Origin: Vandiemenella viatica
Taxonomy: Eukaryota > Arthropoda > Insecta > Orthoptera > Morabidae
Length of the DNA: 64,000 nucleotides
Assembly: GCA_031002005.1 (NCBI GenBank)
Contig: JARYHS010013630.1
Span: forward strand, 233,127,539-233,191,538
Reading direction: 5' to 3'
Shown here: positions 10,635 to 24,008 of the stretch, one piece after another
Numbering within the stretch: the first letter of the stretch is position 1
Layout: each line of letters starts with the position of its first letter
Notes under the pieces: model-generated
What the model was told of the DNA's origin: nothing
Seen by the model: the letters and a program-made list of their open reading frames with translations, nothing else
Databases searched by the model: none
Translations under genes and position numbers: made by a program

Positions 10635-12324
10635 TGAACTATATAATTGACTTCTTTACTTATAAACGGAAGGTTTTACTTTAAAAAAACTGGAGGATAT
10701 GTATAAGAAATAGAGAAATACATTCAAAGATCTAATGTTAAACCTACGTCAAATAATTTGAAACTACACCAACACTATCGGTTACCTTCGAATTACCTAC
10801 ATCCGTTATGTTAAATTAAAAAAATGTATCTTTAACACGCCGTAATAATAATATTAATAAGCCATATGTGTTAGTGTCATGTAAGTAATTTAATTATTTC
10901 ATTCCTTTGCAGTTAGGCTGGGTGGTTAAACAGATATTTGGGAACTTTACAAGAAACATGGATAAAGTAGAAAAAATTCATAGATACAAAACCATCGTTA
11001 GCAAAAAAATACTGTTGTAACACTATCGATCATAGTTTGAATTTGTAAAACACAGAAATCAAAATCGTAATATAAAATTGTTTTTTTGCAATTTGATTGG
11101 CTTTCAATTGTCTATGAAAGGAACTTTTACTACGCTAGGGTATTCCAACTCAAATGAATTTGATTGCAGCGAAAATTATTACTTACTCAAGCAGTTGACT
11201 CAAAGAATGTTTAGACTATTTATTTTAAAAAGTTTACTGCATGATAAACATTTTAATGCTCATGTTAAAAATTTAACTCCGTGATAAATATTACAGTGTT
11301 CATACCAACAAGTTTTAATGCACACAGTCTCCATCAGGTTCCACTGTAATTCTCAGAGATGCAATTTAAAATATTGGGTTATTATTCCGAGTTTTTAAAG
11401 TCAAAATTGTTTTGAAACAGATGCACGTCGCCACTGTATTCGCCACAGAAGCTGTACACATTTACGGGCAGTAACGGAATCATTTCAGTTTTAACTTAAA
11501 AGCTGCGGTTGGTATCTCTTCTGGCCGATTGGGCGGTGTTCTGGATTTACGTTTTATGGTTTTTGGACGGCTATACGATGGTTATTAATACGTCTGTGAA
11601 CAGTATTTTTATTAATTTTGTTTTTTTCCTGTCTTCAGACAGCAGTATTTTTGGTTCATGATGAGTAAGTGAGAATTGAACGCTGTAAAATTATCCAATA
11701 AAACTGTACTTTTATGTACTCAACTTTTGGCTTCTTATTATACGCCAAAGTATTCTGTTATTTATACAGTGGTATATAGAAAGGGATTCACACTATAGTC
11801 AAGCATAGATCGAAAATTCAACACGTACTGCAGGTTGTTTATTCGACTCACTGCTTTTGTAAGCTAAAGGCACGATGACAAACAGTGCGATACAACTACC
11901 TAATAGATTTGTTTTATTTCTCAGCAATCTTTTTCAGGTCAATTCAGTACAAATCCCTCTCATACATAATATTATGACAAGACCACTTATTAATGTCTGA
12001 AAACCTTCTTTCATTCAATAACCATTGAAAAATTTGTCAGTGCCATCGGTTGTAGTGCATATAATTTGAGTCACCTCAAACTTCCAGAGCAGAACGCAGA
12101 TGTCTTCTATCAATAGAAAACATTTCTCGCTGTTCAGGAAACAATCCCCGAAAGCTATGAATTCCATTAAAAAAAAGTTGTAATAATTGTTGAATAGCTC
12201 CAAAATGTGTGATAATTTATTTTAGGAGGTATGTGGTGTTTAAGGGTTGTCGTACTAAATAATTGTAATTACATTGGAACCGAGCAGCTAAAAAAATTAG
12301 CAGAATCTGAGAAGCATGTTTCAC
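10635..12324. other. AT-rich intergenic sequence
   Basis: Only short frames (for example 11078-11284 plus and 12015-12203 minus) without domain similarity or codon structure. No repeat termini identified. Confidence 0.45.
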
Positions 12325-12430
12325 TGTTTGTGCTCTCACCACGCATTCGGGAAGGTGCTAGTTCGAATACCTGTATAACCATCCAGATTTGTGTTATCAA
12401 TGGCTTCCATAAATCTCAACGCACAAGTGT
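12325..12430 (+). repeat. Degenerate SINE head fragment
   Basis: CGCATTCGGGAAGG, then a B-box-like GTTCGAATACC, then CCATCCAGATTTG and a TGGCTTCC word resemble the tRNA-like head and the adjacent body of the SINE family (compare the minus strand of 6897-7138: CGCATTCGGAAGGACGG then GTTCGAATCCCC). The A box is degraded and the 3' half is missing. Limits are approximate. Confidence 0.6.
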
Positions 12431-12756
12431 AAACTGGTATAATTACACGTTTCTGCGACCAATGTACTCCCTGCTCTAATTATCTCAACGTCTGTGAGGC
12501 GTAAAGTCACAATAAAAGCAAATCGTTGCTTGTTCTCCCCAACGGCTTATAACTCTCGGAAGTCAGTATTGTGGTATTACAGAGTCATTCCCCAATGAAT
12601 ATTAATAGTCATATTCAATTTTTATTATATTTGTTTATTAAACATTTAAATTGTAGGGCTAATTGATGCGTAAAAAATTATGTATTAAGCCTGGGCGGGC
12701 ATATTTATTATTATATAGTTTAATTCATTGCAAGATTGATATTAAGAAAGTATTAA

Positions 12757-13330
12757 ATGTGGAAAATGTTAGAACTCAGTGGCAGTGTTGAGCATTCGAA
12801 TAAACGGACTATGCTGAATGCCGGCGACAACCAGGCGTCCGTGCACAATGGAACGCCCAGGGGAGGACGCTTAAATGCCGTTAGGGAAGTGAGGGCGATG
12901 CCCCAGCTCTCCGTTGAGGGAGGCAAGGTCAGGGAAAATGTGCGCGAAACTAGCTACGAATGCTAAGCTATGGCACGAAACACGTGATTGTGGGCTAAGT
13001 CGTTTCACCAATCGTGCTTGGCTACAGGGTTCACATTTGTTAATCAAAGGCTTCTTTTCCATGTACGGGGGAGAGGGAAGATGGCTTTCCGTGGCGAGAG
13101 AAGAGGACACCATGAGACGGGACTTGCTATTCAGACGAGCTGAAGTGAAGACGTATCTTCCGACACACTCTCCTAGTTGTTGTTCGACGGTTGGAGCTAG
13201 GCGCTTTCTGGCTCAGATGTTGCTGAAAACAGAGTGTCTCACCTGAGAAAGGCCATCAGCAGATGCCCTAGGGCGGATGGGTCCAGGAATTTGCATCCAA
13301 TAGTAACACAGCCTGTCACACTTCATCGAG
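12757..13330. other. GC-rich patch of unknown nature
   Basis: Composition rises clearly above the AT-rich flanks. Overlapping short frames on both strands (12757-12966, 12871-13113 and 12914-13246) do not resemble any family I know. It could be an old repeat, an untranslated exon or a regulatory island. No decision is possible from sequence alone. Confidence 0.3.
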
Positions 13331-16300
13331 CAGATGCGACAACGGTAAAGTACCAATGCAAAGGTCAATGGTTCCATAGGGTTTTAACGAGGCTTGCAAA
13401 CCCGTAAACGACTCCCGAGATTAGACTCTCCGCTCTCATCACGACAGTATGACTGAGCTAACCAACTTTCCATGTTCATTAACTTCAAATTTTAAGCATC
13501 TTGCTTATTATAATTAATTCAGATGATGTTTTCATTTGAAATGGCGCCCCTGGGATTTTTCTTCTTTTGTAAATGTTAACTTTAATTTGTTGGCCTGTGA
13601 CGCCACTTTATTGTATATTGATATTGCAAAATCTTTGAAATAGTTAAAATCTGTTTATATTTGCATTTATCCGGCTAATTGTAAACGCCGGGTATTGCTT
13701 GTTCATTTTCTTTGATTATATTGTGTTTAACGTAACGTTAAATATGCCCGGCCTTGTATTAGCCAGAACGAATAAACTGAATATTTTTGTGTAACTAAAA
13801 TCCTTGCAGCCTTCGAGATTCGAGTTCACCTATTAACTAAATTAGAAAATTAATATTCATATTCCCGAGATAAAAATTTCAACATGATGGTATCTCCCCC
13901 CTCCCCTTTTTCCTCTAAAGCCTCTCATTACAGTAGCAAGTTTGAATTAAATCTAGATTCAGTATCGTTTTTCTTGTTATGTTTGAACGTAGTAGTGTTA
14001 ACAATCCTTGACGAAGATAAGGAACCGTGACGTAAATGACACATTTATTGGCTTTTTCGCAAGTGCTGTGTTATGGATAGAATCTGCTTTGTTACTGCAA
14101 ACGTTAGCTTACAAACTGCTCTTGCATTTGTAACAGTAGAAATCGACCCCACAAGGTTTGTTATTAAATCGTTGTTGTTACGTTACCGCCGTTAAGACTT
14201 TTTAACGAATAAATAACAACAGAATAAAGACGTTGCAGTGCGACGTCGCTGCCTTCTATTTCCTGGAGCTTGATAATTTCAGTATCCGACCTACTGCCAG
14301 CTAAAGCCTTCACCAGAATAATATGAGATAGTAAGGGGTATTATACTATTTCTTTTATTCTATAAGCGTGAAAATACACCTTGTTGCTTTACGGTTCATT
14401 AAACAAAACGTGACAGCAGATAATATGCTTAAAGATTGTACAATGTCCTTTCCAACCACTCGCATCACTGTAGAACTATGAATAACATCAGAATATCTCT
14501 TATATTTCCTGTTTTTAGGCGCATCCGTGTAATGGTAACAATTTTAGGCGGTGCAAAAATTTGAACTACTGTAACTATGATGCGTATTGAACCAAGACCT
14601 TGATTCTTGTACCTTTTGAAGATTTGAGTGAGCTCTACTAAAACCTGAAGTGAAGAAGTAGTAATAATCGCTGGAATAAACGGGAAAATTGGTAAAAATC
14701 TCATAATATTTAAATATTTCATGTCATCTGATTGGAAATTACGCTCGGAATTACGGAAAACGTTAGACAGTGGGAAAACACGCATCAAAGGGAATCCAAA
14801 GGGAATCCTGAGTGCAGTGCCGAAAGAAGAAAAAAAAAAAAAAAAACGGCACGTGTTTGATGTAGGCTAGTCGGATGCACTGCAGCTAAATTACTAAATA
14901 TGCATCTACGGTTCACGTGCCGAGGTCTTCGAAAAACTGTAGAGAAGGGTGCAATGACAACATGAAGATTGAATACGATTCCAAACAGCAGATTCAACTG
15001 GTACACGTGGTGCTGAGCTGTTTTACATGTGTAGAAGATAATTTGTTGTACAAGCATGGTGATCATCTGTTTTACCTCATTCTGATGAAGGATGGCAATG
15101 ACAAAATATCTTCACCATGAATATACTCTATTAGTTCAACTTCGTCTACCAACACTTATTTCGCAGAATCATCGGTCAGTGATTGCGTGGCTAACGATGC
15201 ATATTTTCGTATAATAGTGATATCTCACAACTGTCAGAGTTATGTCCCACATTCTTCAGAAATAACGAAGCACCAGATAGTTTTTCGTTCTGTCTATCTC
15301 GCCCTTTCGGAAACCTGGATGGCTTCGCAGGGCCTGGTGACATGGAGACAACACATCGATTAATCAGTTGATTGACCGCAATCGATATGCTGGTCGCGTT
15401 CTCGTGTGTAGAAATAAAGAATCTATGGCGGATAGCCAAGTTGTGTATGGACCCGACAGGCTTGACAGATCGAGCCACGCGTCTGCATGGTCGACGTGGG
15501 ACTGTGCGCATAATTACATTTCGTACTCGCATCGATTTATATTCACCTTAGGGTGCTGATACAGGATACAAAGATGCCGATCCTCTAGTCGCTGGTTCGA
15601 TAATCGTCCGGCATTGGTATACTCACATTGGAAGCATTGAGGCGTTTGCCCGCATTCAGCGGGAAGCTAGTGCTGTACAACCTAGCGGTATCTTGCCCGT
15701 AGCAATTCGAGAAACACCAACATCAATGCGAAGTTCGCTAGATAAATCGAGTTCGATACAATCTTAGTCGTACGTTTACTGTCTTGGCTACCAAATGCTG
15801 CATGTGACAGAATCTACCCTGTAACCATTGCATCACTCTGTGCAACTATAGTGCTAAAGAGATCGATAGTTAAATTGTATATTAAACAAAACAATTGTTA
15901 TTATTTCACCACAGACATTTACATTAAAATACTAAGACAGTGAACGGAAATGCGCCGACCCATAAATCTGCCCCATTGCGTTCAGCGCGGTAGCGTCTAA
16001 CATATTCGAGGCCTTCACTGTAGGCGTGACTCGTACTCCATTGACGGCGTTCACATGTCCACTACAGTATGAAATGTCTAGGCTCGTTATGCCGAGAAAA
16101 CATTTACGTGCATGAGATGCAAGATGTTATTTACTTTAAAAAAATGTTCTTTTAATATTTATTGCAAAAAGCAGGCTTAAATTTAAATTACACCCTCTAA
16201 TTACAACAGGACAACACGAGTGCGGAATTGAAAGAAAAAATAATAATTTATAAAATTAAATACAAAGAAATACATGATTATTTAAGATTACACATAAAAT

Positions 16301-16413
16301 CGAACTCAGCCAGAAAAGAAAAAGATTAGAAACTGACAGACAATACACAAATGTTCCCGGCTAGGGAGAGCACGAAACTCCTTCAGTTTGGGCGTATACT
16401 GGGTGAAAATTAT
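13331..16413. other. Intergenic sequence, no gene supported
   Basis: Short frames at 14465-14788, 14785-15066 and 15191-15532 (all minus) show no recognisable domain. A poly-A run lies near 14830-14847. 15190-15760 is GC-richer than its flanks and may be an old repeat, but I find no termini. Confidence 0.4.
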
Positions 16414-17345
16414 TTATATGAAATTGTCACTTATCGTAACTGCTGGAGGCTGTCGGCGACCTTGATGTTTCTTTGACTGTGGCGAAACACTTTTAACTCC
16501 ATCTGGCAACTGAGGTGGGTTCACTTGTGGAAGCACATAAAGAAAACAGCACGACATATTTGTCGGGCGAAAACGCGACCTCCACGTTTCTTTGAAATCC
16601 GCGTACACACACACATGCGGACTGTACGGGGTCCAGCCCCCAAGTGCCCCCGACAGTTTGACCACACTCACCCCCTCGTCTCCGGGAGTGGCATCTCTAC
16701 CTGCGACAAACAGACAACACACGCGCGCCAGGAACCTGTCGCCAGACAGGAATGCGCCACCTTCCGCTGTCTCACAAAACGGCTGGATGAAATGTCTCAC
16801 AAATGGAGAGGTGACGGAAAATCAATGACAGCAGAGGCTGGACATTACAAGTATGAGTCGTTAGCAGTTCCTGGTCAATTGGAACTGACACAATGGCACG
16901 GGAGTCACCAGTCCAACCCTCAGCATACGGCGTCGAACAGTCGATACAGACATGTCCACACCCGTTGCAGTGCCCCAACGTCGAGCCAACACTGTGTATC
17001 AATCATTTCTGTTGATCACGACAATGCAGACAAGATGACGGTCATTCCTCGCTGTGGTAACTTTGTCTGGTCAAGTACCCGCTCATCGTTATGCTCGACC
17101 CTCTTCTAGCCACTGGTTCCACTACGTATAACTGACGTAGCAGCGTGCTCTGTACGAGCCGCAATGTGATTGTACGACAAACCTGTTTGTTTCTGGGACA
17201 CCAATCATTTTGCCACGTTTGAACTCACTCACATGTTGATATTGCGCTTTTTGACGTCGACGAGGCATACCAGCGCCTCTTATACATTTCTACTTCGTCT
17301 ATAGATTCTGCACCGTCTGTGCGTGGGGTAACACTGGCCTTTTCA
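16414..17345. other. GC-rich unassigned region
   Basis: Open frames of 128 codons (16414-16800, minus) and 194 codons (16525-17109, plus) overlap antisense. Neither has motifs I recognise, and composition alone can keep stops rare here. The block is bounded by AT-rich DNA on both sides. An old repeat or a non-coding island is more likely than a gene. Confidence 0.3.
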
Positions 17346-18605
17346 GTCACACAAAAAAGAGCGCTGCTGGGCCTAAGTTCACGTAATTACTCTGCAATCT
17401 TATTCACTTATATTGGCTTCAGTGTTTTACAAATCCTCTGGTTTTTTAGTGATTCGGACCATTCTTTTGGATGTTAAAATTTTCACAAAAAGCATTGTAA
17501 AACTTTAAATAAGGATTTAATTACATTATTTTGGAATTTGCTTATATGGTTCGAGCGTAATTTCAATTGTTCTAAAATTATGAACTAAATAACATTTATC
17601 AGCAGTCAAGTTTAACATTGAATCAATTATACAGTCATCCTTCAAAATCTGTTAAAAACGAGTTACGGCTAGAACAATTGCATTCTTTAGTTTGCAAGTA
17701 TGTATGAATCGCACGTGTTTGCCTGCGTGCGCCAGAACATATGTTTCTCCTTTCACCATCAATTCTCTTTTTCCCTATCTACAGCTCTTTCTTATCTCTC
17801 CAGAACTTCTTCGTCCACAGCCGCCGTCCCCGGGGAGACATAAGTCTTGTCACGGAAACCGATTGCAGCGCTACTCAATGCCCCAAGTGGTCGCTGTGAA
17901 AAGTGGATGCGGTCGCTTGTGTTGGCCTGAATTCACTATCAGGCGGAACATCCACTGGGCAGAACGCTAAACTCCTGCGGCACATCCGTCTTGGGCGGCT
18001 CCCCCGTCTCTCACGATCCCACCGCGGGCGAGAGCTTTCGATTTCAGCACAAATAACCATCGGAACACAAGTTTAGCTATCCGTTTTTCATGTCGCCAAA
18101 AACTTTTAACATACTGTATTAAACGTTAGTAATAAATAAAAATAATTGATTTTTGAGAAACTTAAGGCCATTTGGCGATTTTAAAATATTTGTGCTTTTA
18201 GCAGGCGTCAAGTTTATAAACTTTCACTTACTTTTCGCAGGATTAGCGCTGCTGCAAAGATGTTACTGCCAACGTTTCGGCACCAACCTGGAACCTTCCT
18301 CAGTGTTTCGGGCTGATTTATCCCCTGCTGACGACTCCTTACACCACCTCCACGGAAGAATGGATATAGTAGCTAAATGATAGACCGCGCGTTAACCAGT
18401 AAGATGAGAAACTTTAACGAGGTTAAGGAAAGGAAATTGAAAAAAATAAGGAGGCCCTTTTACCTCAAGTAAAAGGAGAAACTTACAGGGTATGAAAAGT
18501 GGTCACGAAAGTCCATATCCAATTTGTCTTCAGTAGTAAGAACAGGGTGAGAGTCATTTTAAATAAATAAAAAAAAAGGATCGCGGAGCACTGTTACAAA
18601 CAAGT
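17346..18605. other. Intergenic sequence with a GC-rich patch and a possible Penelope-associated tail
   Basis: 17800-18060 is GC-rich without a recognisable frame. 18268-18308 reads CAACGTTTCGGCACC...GGAACCTTCCTCAGTG, a CGTTTCG/CTTCCTCAG style often seen in Penelope-like element ends. It lies just upstream of the GIY-YIG remnant at 18606 and may belong to the same decayed element. Confidence 0.35.
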
Positions 18606-19019
18606 GGAATCCACAAGATTCCCTGCGATTGTGGCCGGGTGTTTACTTGTGAAACTTCTGGAATGTTATCCATACGACTAGAAGAACATTTTCATCGCGC
18701 AAGACCAGGGAAAACAACCAAAGCAGCTGTGGCACAGCATCAGATTGGTAAAGGGCATAAAATTCAGTATAAGAAGACAGAAATAATATCACAACCTAAG
18801 GGTTTTCTAGGCCTAAAAATCAAGGAATCGATATAAATTTTCAAACACCACAAGAACTTGAATAAAGACGGTGGCTATGGATTAAGCCAAATTCGGAAGT
18901 GTTTGCTTGCGGATAAATGCAATTCAACACCTTCAACGACTACAACATCTCTGGAACAGCTAACACTCGCTGCCAGAAGTGCAACAGTATGGCTAGCAGA
19001 AAACAAAAACAATAAATAA
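18606..19019 (+). pseudogene. Penelope-like element GIY-YIG endonuclease remnant
   Basis: This encodes the C-terminal endonuclease part of a Penelope-like retroelement, which nicks target DNA for insertion. The frame reads GIHKIPCDCGRVFTCETSG, then RLEEHFHRAR, then AAVAQHQIGKGHKIQYKKTE, then NKDGGYGL. In active relatives the first motif is GIY/GVY and the second YIG. Here the Tyr is His and YIG is FTC, so the catalytic centre is lost. A TAA at 18834-18836 replaces a codon where family members read through; the frame then continues to the stop at 19017-19019. The reverse transcriptase part upstream is not recognisable. The other Penelope copy (53774-55280) lacks this domain, so the two cannot be aligned to test whether they are one family. 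Confidence 0.8.
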
Positions 19020-20552
19020 GCCCAAAAGAGCACTTATGAAGGTCCTGGGTTGACAGTAACTACATCATGATAGCAGCACTAAACCCGCAAAAAATTTTTG
19101 AGACGATCTTATTTTTAAGTTCTAAACTTACCTAGCAATTATTAACAAACAAAGATTTATGATTCGAACACTGAAGCCTGTTTGACTTGCGTGTAATCGG
19201 TGTAATTGAAAGGGGAACGTACACTCAATCTACTTATTAAATGTGGTGGCCTGCCATGGAGCAAGTCAGAAATTCCTACATGAGTCATACCAGATAAGAT
19301 ACCAAGGTAGGGCAACCATTTCCTTTGCAAAGCAGGTGTGTTATTGCTTGTGTAAGTGATTATAGTGACAATTGTTAAGTAAAGTGTGTTGTTTTGTTGT
19401 GGTTATACAGACAAAGGATGGGAGAATATTTAACCCACTATCGGTCAAGCCCATTGTTCACGAAGGAAGCCAACAAGTATAAGGTATCATTCAACGGACT
19501 AATCACCATTACAGTGACTTACGTTCTTAGTGTTTGAAATTCAACCCAAAACTTTATTACACAATAAACCCAGTGTGCAGTTATAGCTTCAAGTAGGTAC
19601 CAGATTTTCTCATTCCTTTAATCTATCTCCATGGTGAAAATAACTGACACTATGTTCCTTATTATTACGAAGAATGGGCGCCACATATCATCTCAGTAAA
19701 AATATTAAGATAACTTCTATATGAGAGCATATAGCTTGCTTCACGTATGCTCCAAAAAGATACGTGCAACTTGTTGCTCTGAGACATAATCGCAAGAAGC
19801 TCCCATCTACATGAACATCTTTCATAATCCAATTAAAGGTACAATCAGCATAAATTTTATGTATCATTAAATATATGCACTTTGTTATAAGCTATTAATC
19901 ATGAAGCACTACTTTCCAGTAGCCGATGCAGTGTTATGCTACATTCATATTTTTCTGTGGGATACATTTGTTAAATCCAACAATTATAAATAAATTTATT
20001 CAAAATAATTAAATAATAATACTAATGAAATAAAATTTACTCATAACACAGTGAAGGATGGTCAAACATTAAATTTAATAAAATTCAATTCAATGAATCT
20101 GATGAAAGTTACTCAGTATCAATCACCGATATTTACATTTTTTTAACAACCAATATCAAAGTTTTTTTCTGTGCCACTGACTTTTGCTTTCATAATGTAA
20201 CACTTAATTTGTAAGGCACCGAGAACTTCATTTTAGTCTCATGTACATTATAACTATCTTGATTATGAATTAAGTTTCCTTTTTCAATGTCTTCACCACT
20301 CAGCATCACTTATCTATTATACTTAACGTGACATATCTTTTTCGTCAGAGTGGGCCGCCTGAGGAATTTTTTTCGTCAGAGTGGGACTCCTTTAGAATTT
20401 TGTAAGGTTTTCCTATTTTATTAGTTTTTATTCAAAACCGAAGAACACATATAATAAGTAGAAAGTATTACATGTTTGATGAGTTACTTAGCCTTAGTGT
20501 CTGACATCTAAAGATTTACTAGCCAGTTGTTTTGCAATTATCTGCAGAAAAA
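19020..20552. other. AT-rich intergenic sequence with a short tandem repeat
   Basis: No frame of interest. At 20337-20402 two copies of a unit of about 31 bp, TTTTTCGTCAGAGTGGG plus a variable tail ending GAATTTT, stand in tandem. Confidence 0.5.
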
Positions 20553-20800
20553 TCAGTTAAAAATATCGGCTCTAGTTTTCAAGTAGGAATGCAGCTCATT
20601 ACATGATTTGTTGATGTTAGTCTTGGTAATCAAAATGGCTTTCAATAATGCGCTACTTAATTGTGTTTTGTCACTTGTCCATGTTTTATAAATCAGTGAA
20701 AAACCTCTTTTAACGGGTGCCTTACTTCCGGGCAGACACTTAACGTACTTAATAGTTATACGAAAGTCCATAAAGTTAAGAGTGTTAGCACGGTTGAAAT
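20553..20800 (-). pseudogene. hAT transposase C-terminal fragment
   Basis: Minus-strand translation includes KCLPGSKAPVKRGFSLIYKT, then W(T)SDKTQLSSALLKAILITK and SCNELHSYLKTRADIF. This matches the hAT C-terminal dimerisation region of SCAND3/ZBED-like transposases (consensus style: IPGSNA.VERVFSL...W...L....LKA.L..K.NF...C.EFHE.L). Here the Asn and Glu of the ERVFS motif are replaced (GSKAPVKRGFS). The rest of the transposase is not seen in the flanks, so this is a relic. The N-terminal limit is uncertain. Confidence 0.75.
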
Positions 20801-23227
20801 AATTCCGCTCAACGGTATTCAGCAGCAACATTCTCATGGTTCCAGTTAGTTATTTTTTGATATGTGACGTAGTTGAAAATAGTGAAATCACGGCGAGCAT
20901 TTCCAGATCTCGGCTGCTGATAAATCCTTGCGTGGTCAGCAATGGTCCATGCTTCGACTCAACCGCCACGCAGCAAAAACTGCATCGTCTATCTTAGACC
21001 TTAATAGATAGATATATTAAATTGTGGTTTTGTTCGCGTAACCGAGACATTTTTACCCTCGCCGGGGCAGTGGGACACACAGCATAAAGGCGGGGCTGTC
21101 CCGTCGAAAGCGGGTCGTATTTTAACGTTAATTTTAGTATTGTCATCTTAAAGAGTTTCAGCGAGCGTAGTGGGTGACCGGTAACGCTTGCTTGCAACTA
21201 GGGAATTAATGATTAAAATCCAATGAAAATTTTAATTTTTTGGAAAATTATCGTCAGAATTCAATTTATATTATCACTATAATAGAGTCGTTTACTCAAA
21301 GACGTAGATCGAAAAATTCCTAACAGTAACTTTCTTGAAATGCGCCGCTTAAATCGTAAGAGATACATAAACGCAATGTATCCAGCCACAACATTCCTAA
21401 AAAATTCCTAAAAGCACGGTAGAATCAATGTAGTGTAGTGACCGTATACTGTATAAACGCGAAAATAAACCATTATTGAACCAATGTTATTAATTGATAG
21501 TAATAAAAATTGCACGGAACGTACAACATTCTCAATAAATACGACGTATCAGTTATTTGGTTGTTTAATAATGAATGTTTTCAGGAAATTAATGTTAAAA
21601 TTAATCAAAGTATAATAATAACTAATCAAAAGCTCATCGAGAAGGGAGAATTACAGTTTTGCGTTACAAGATTACAGGAAGATATGTTTACATTTAAGGT
21701 AGATAAAAAAACGTTTTAAGATTCAGCTATCAGAAAGAAACGAATATAAAAATTTTAAGTTGCTTTTAATACAAATGATTCTTAAGAAAAATAATGAAAA
21801 ATAAATTTATGTAAGAAAAAATCACTAAATAAAAAACTAATAACCAAGTGCGCGAATATTAAACAGTAATAAAGAAAACCGAGCAGGCGAATTCTCTGGC
21901 AAATGTTAGCTATGAAATTAATAAAGATGTACTTACTATGTGTATAAGTTTTATTGCAAATGATGTTTCCGTATTACGACGATAAATTCACATCGGCGAC
22001 TTACTCGTATTCGGTTTGTTCACCTCAGTCGACCTCCGCGTGCATCTTTCTGTTTCGGGATGAAGTCGTTTTCTCGTCGGAACTCGTATGGAGATGTTGT
22101 CTGTCAGCCGGCGCCACTTACAGGCGGCTGTCAGCTACGGGGAGGGATAAGCCAGGCGGTACGACAGGGAGGAATCTCCGTCAGTGGCAGATTTGTTTCT
22201 GGCTCGTTTCGCAGGCAGAATGCTATACGTGCTGCCACTTTAAATATGCTCCAGGCAATGGAGAGCAACTGAGACAGACAAAATTTCAGCAGCAGAAAAT
22301 CCGTACTCATCTATTAGTTTCATTATTCCCGTTAATAAGAACACTATCGAAGAAAAATATGCTCTTCCATATGAAATCATAGCTAAAATTCACTTTCAGC
22401 AAGTTAGTAGTGCTAACGCAATTCCAGAATCAATGCAAGCATCTGTAGAAAAATTATTCACAGGAAAATTACAAAATACTCCTTTAATGGAGTTAAATTA
22501 CAGCTATTAAATTTATAATTTCAGTGTAGGACAAAGGCCCAGAACATTATTTAGTCCATCGACCCCTTTTCAAATAAAAATGTCCACTGTCCTCTTTTCA
22601 GAAAAAAGGCAACTACAATTTTTTTTAATCAATAAAGAAACCCACGATGCTTCATCTTTTCAAACTGAGAGTCGATGGCCCTGCATTTAAATGAAGTATA
22701 CTACGTTATATATTGAAAAAGGATAGATTTTTAAAATTACTTTATTACAAGGCATTATTAAGATTGGTGTATAACAAAAACTTTGATCAAAAAACATATA
22801 TTACTAAATAATTGATATAATAATATTATTGAGAGTACTGAGCTCCCATAAACGTTTCTCATGCATCCCAAAAAGCTGGATTAAAAATTCTTTAAACCCG
22901 TTTTTTAATCTCAATTTGTTGTCAGTATTATCAGCTTTTCCTGCAGAGATAATTCTGCTATTTGTAGATTTGGAAAAGATTCTAAGATCCGATTTGGAAC
23001 GATCATATTGTGCATATCCTGTCACCTGTTTGAAAAATCTTCTTTAGTTACTTCAAAATGTTCACATCCTATGTATCCATATAGCAAAGGTTTAGAAACT
23101 GACAGAATTATCTTTTGCCCAAATTTTGGTTATTCAGAGGAGGTTTTGACACAAACACAGAAATAGTTGCCCTTACTTTGATCAAATTCATATCATCTCT
23201 TTCCAGCTATAAATTCGTTCAATTACT
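20801..23227. other. Intergenic sequence, no gene supported
   Basis: A moderately GC-rich segment at 21970-22280 contains overlapping short frames (21954-22382 and 22060-22272) with no known domain. The rest is AT-rich. No termini of mobile elements were found. Confidence 0.4.
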
Positions 23228-23825
23228 TCTATATATATAAAAATGGACGTTGGTATATCCGAGATTGATATACTTCGACACTGTCTGACCAATTACAATG
23301 AACACTAGCACGTTTATGCATTTTTTTTATGGAGGAGGTTTCTAACAAAAATACCACCCCCTCTACTCCTTTACACCACTTAATTTTTAAACAAACCCAC
23401 AGCTTTTATGCAATTTAGATGGAATTTCACACATCTACACTTTAAAACAAAAAGAAAAATACTGTCTACATTTGATTTGCAGAGACGCATCTCCATTACC
23501 CCTTTCTATCTCCTTAATTTTTATAAATGCTCTTTATACATACCGACAGTATTTATCCAATATCGATGGAACTTTGGATGCGTATAAGTTACTTTAAAAC
23601 AAACAGAAAAAATTCTGTCTAAATTTGATTTACATAAAGGGAACCGCTCTCCCAATTTCAACCTTGTTAGTTTTGGTCAATGTTCTTTATACAAAACTAC
23701 AGTTTCTGCTCCGATTTTGATGAAACTTTGCACACGTATACTTTACAAAAATGAGAGAAAAATAGTGTCTACACAAAACGCATCCCCTCTCTACCACAAC
23801 ACATATAGGGAAAATTTACACAATG
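23228..23825 (+). repeat. Helitron-like 5' end with degenerate tandem repeats
   Basis: TCTATATATATAAAAATGGACG at 23228 resembles the TC-start TATATATAAAA 5' terminus of the Helitron at 5053. Three diverged units of about 140-150 bp follow (about 23390-23538, 23539-23690 and 23691-23825). Each contains a GATGGAACTTT/GATGAAACTTTG word, then CACACGTA-like sequence, an ACTTTAAAAC-like word, a TGTCTACATTTGATTT-like word, and (in the first two) TTCTTTATAC. The base before TC is T, not A, and no CTAG end was found, so the Helitron assignment is tentative. Confidence 0.5.
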
Positions 23826-24008
23826 ATTTTTTTTTTATTATTTTTTTTACAAATATCTCAAAAACGATCGGGAAATCGGCCAAGGTTGATGGTGAAAATG
23901 TTATTTACGACAATTCGATAAAATGGGATCAAAAGAATTTTCATGTGCATACTCCCAGAAAAGCCGGGTTTACTGCTTGTTTATTATATAAATCAGAAAA
24001 AAACTATA

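Noticed and set aside
13380..13460. tRNA-like promoter on the minus strand (GGTTAGCTCAGTC word)
   Set aside because: The A-box-like word is good but the B-box region (AGTCTAATCTC) matches poorly and no tRNA fold or SINE body follows.
16525..17109. 194-codon open frame
   Set aside because: No domain, low-complexity Arg/His/Ser-rich composition, antisense overlap with another long frame, and a GC-rich context that reduces stops by chance.
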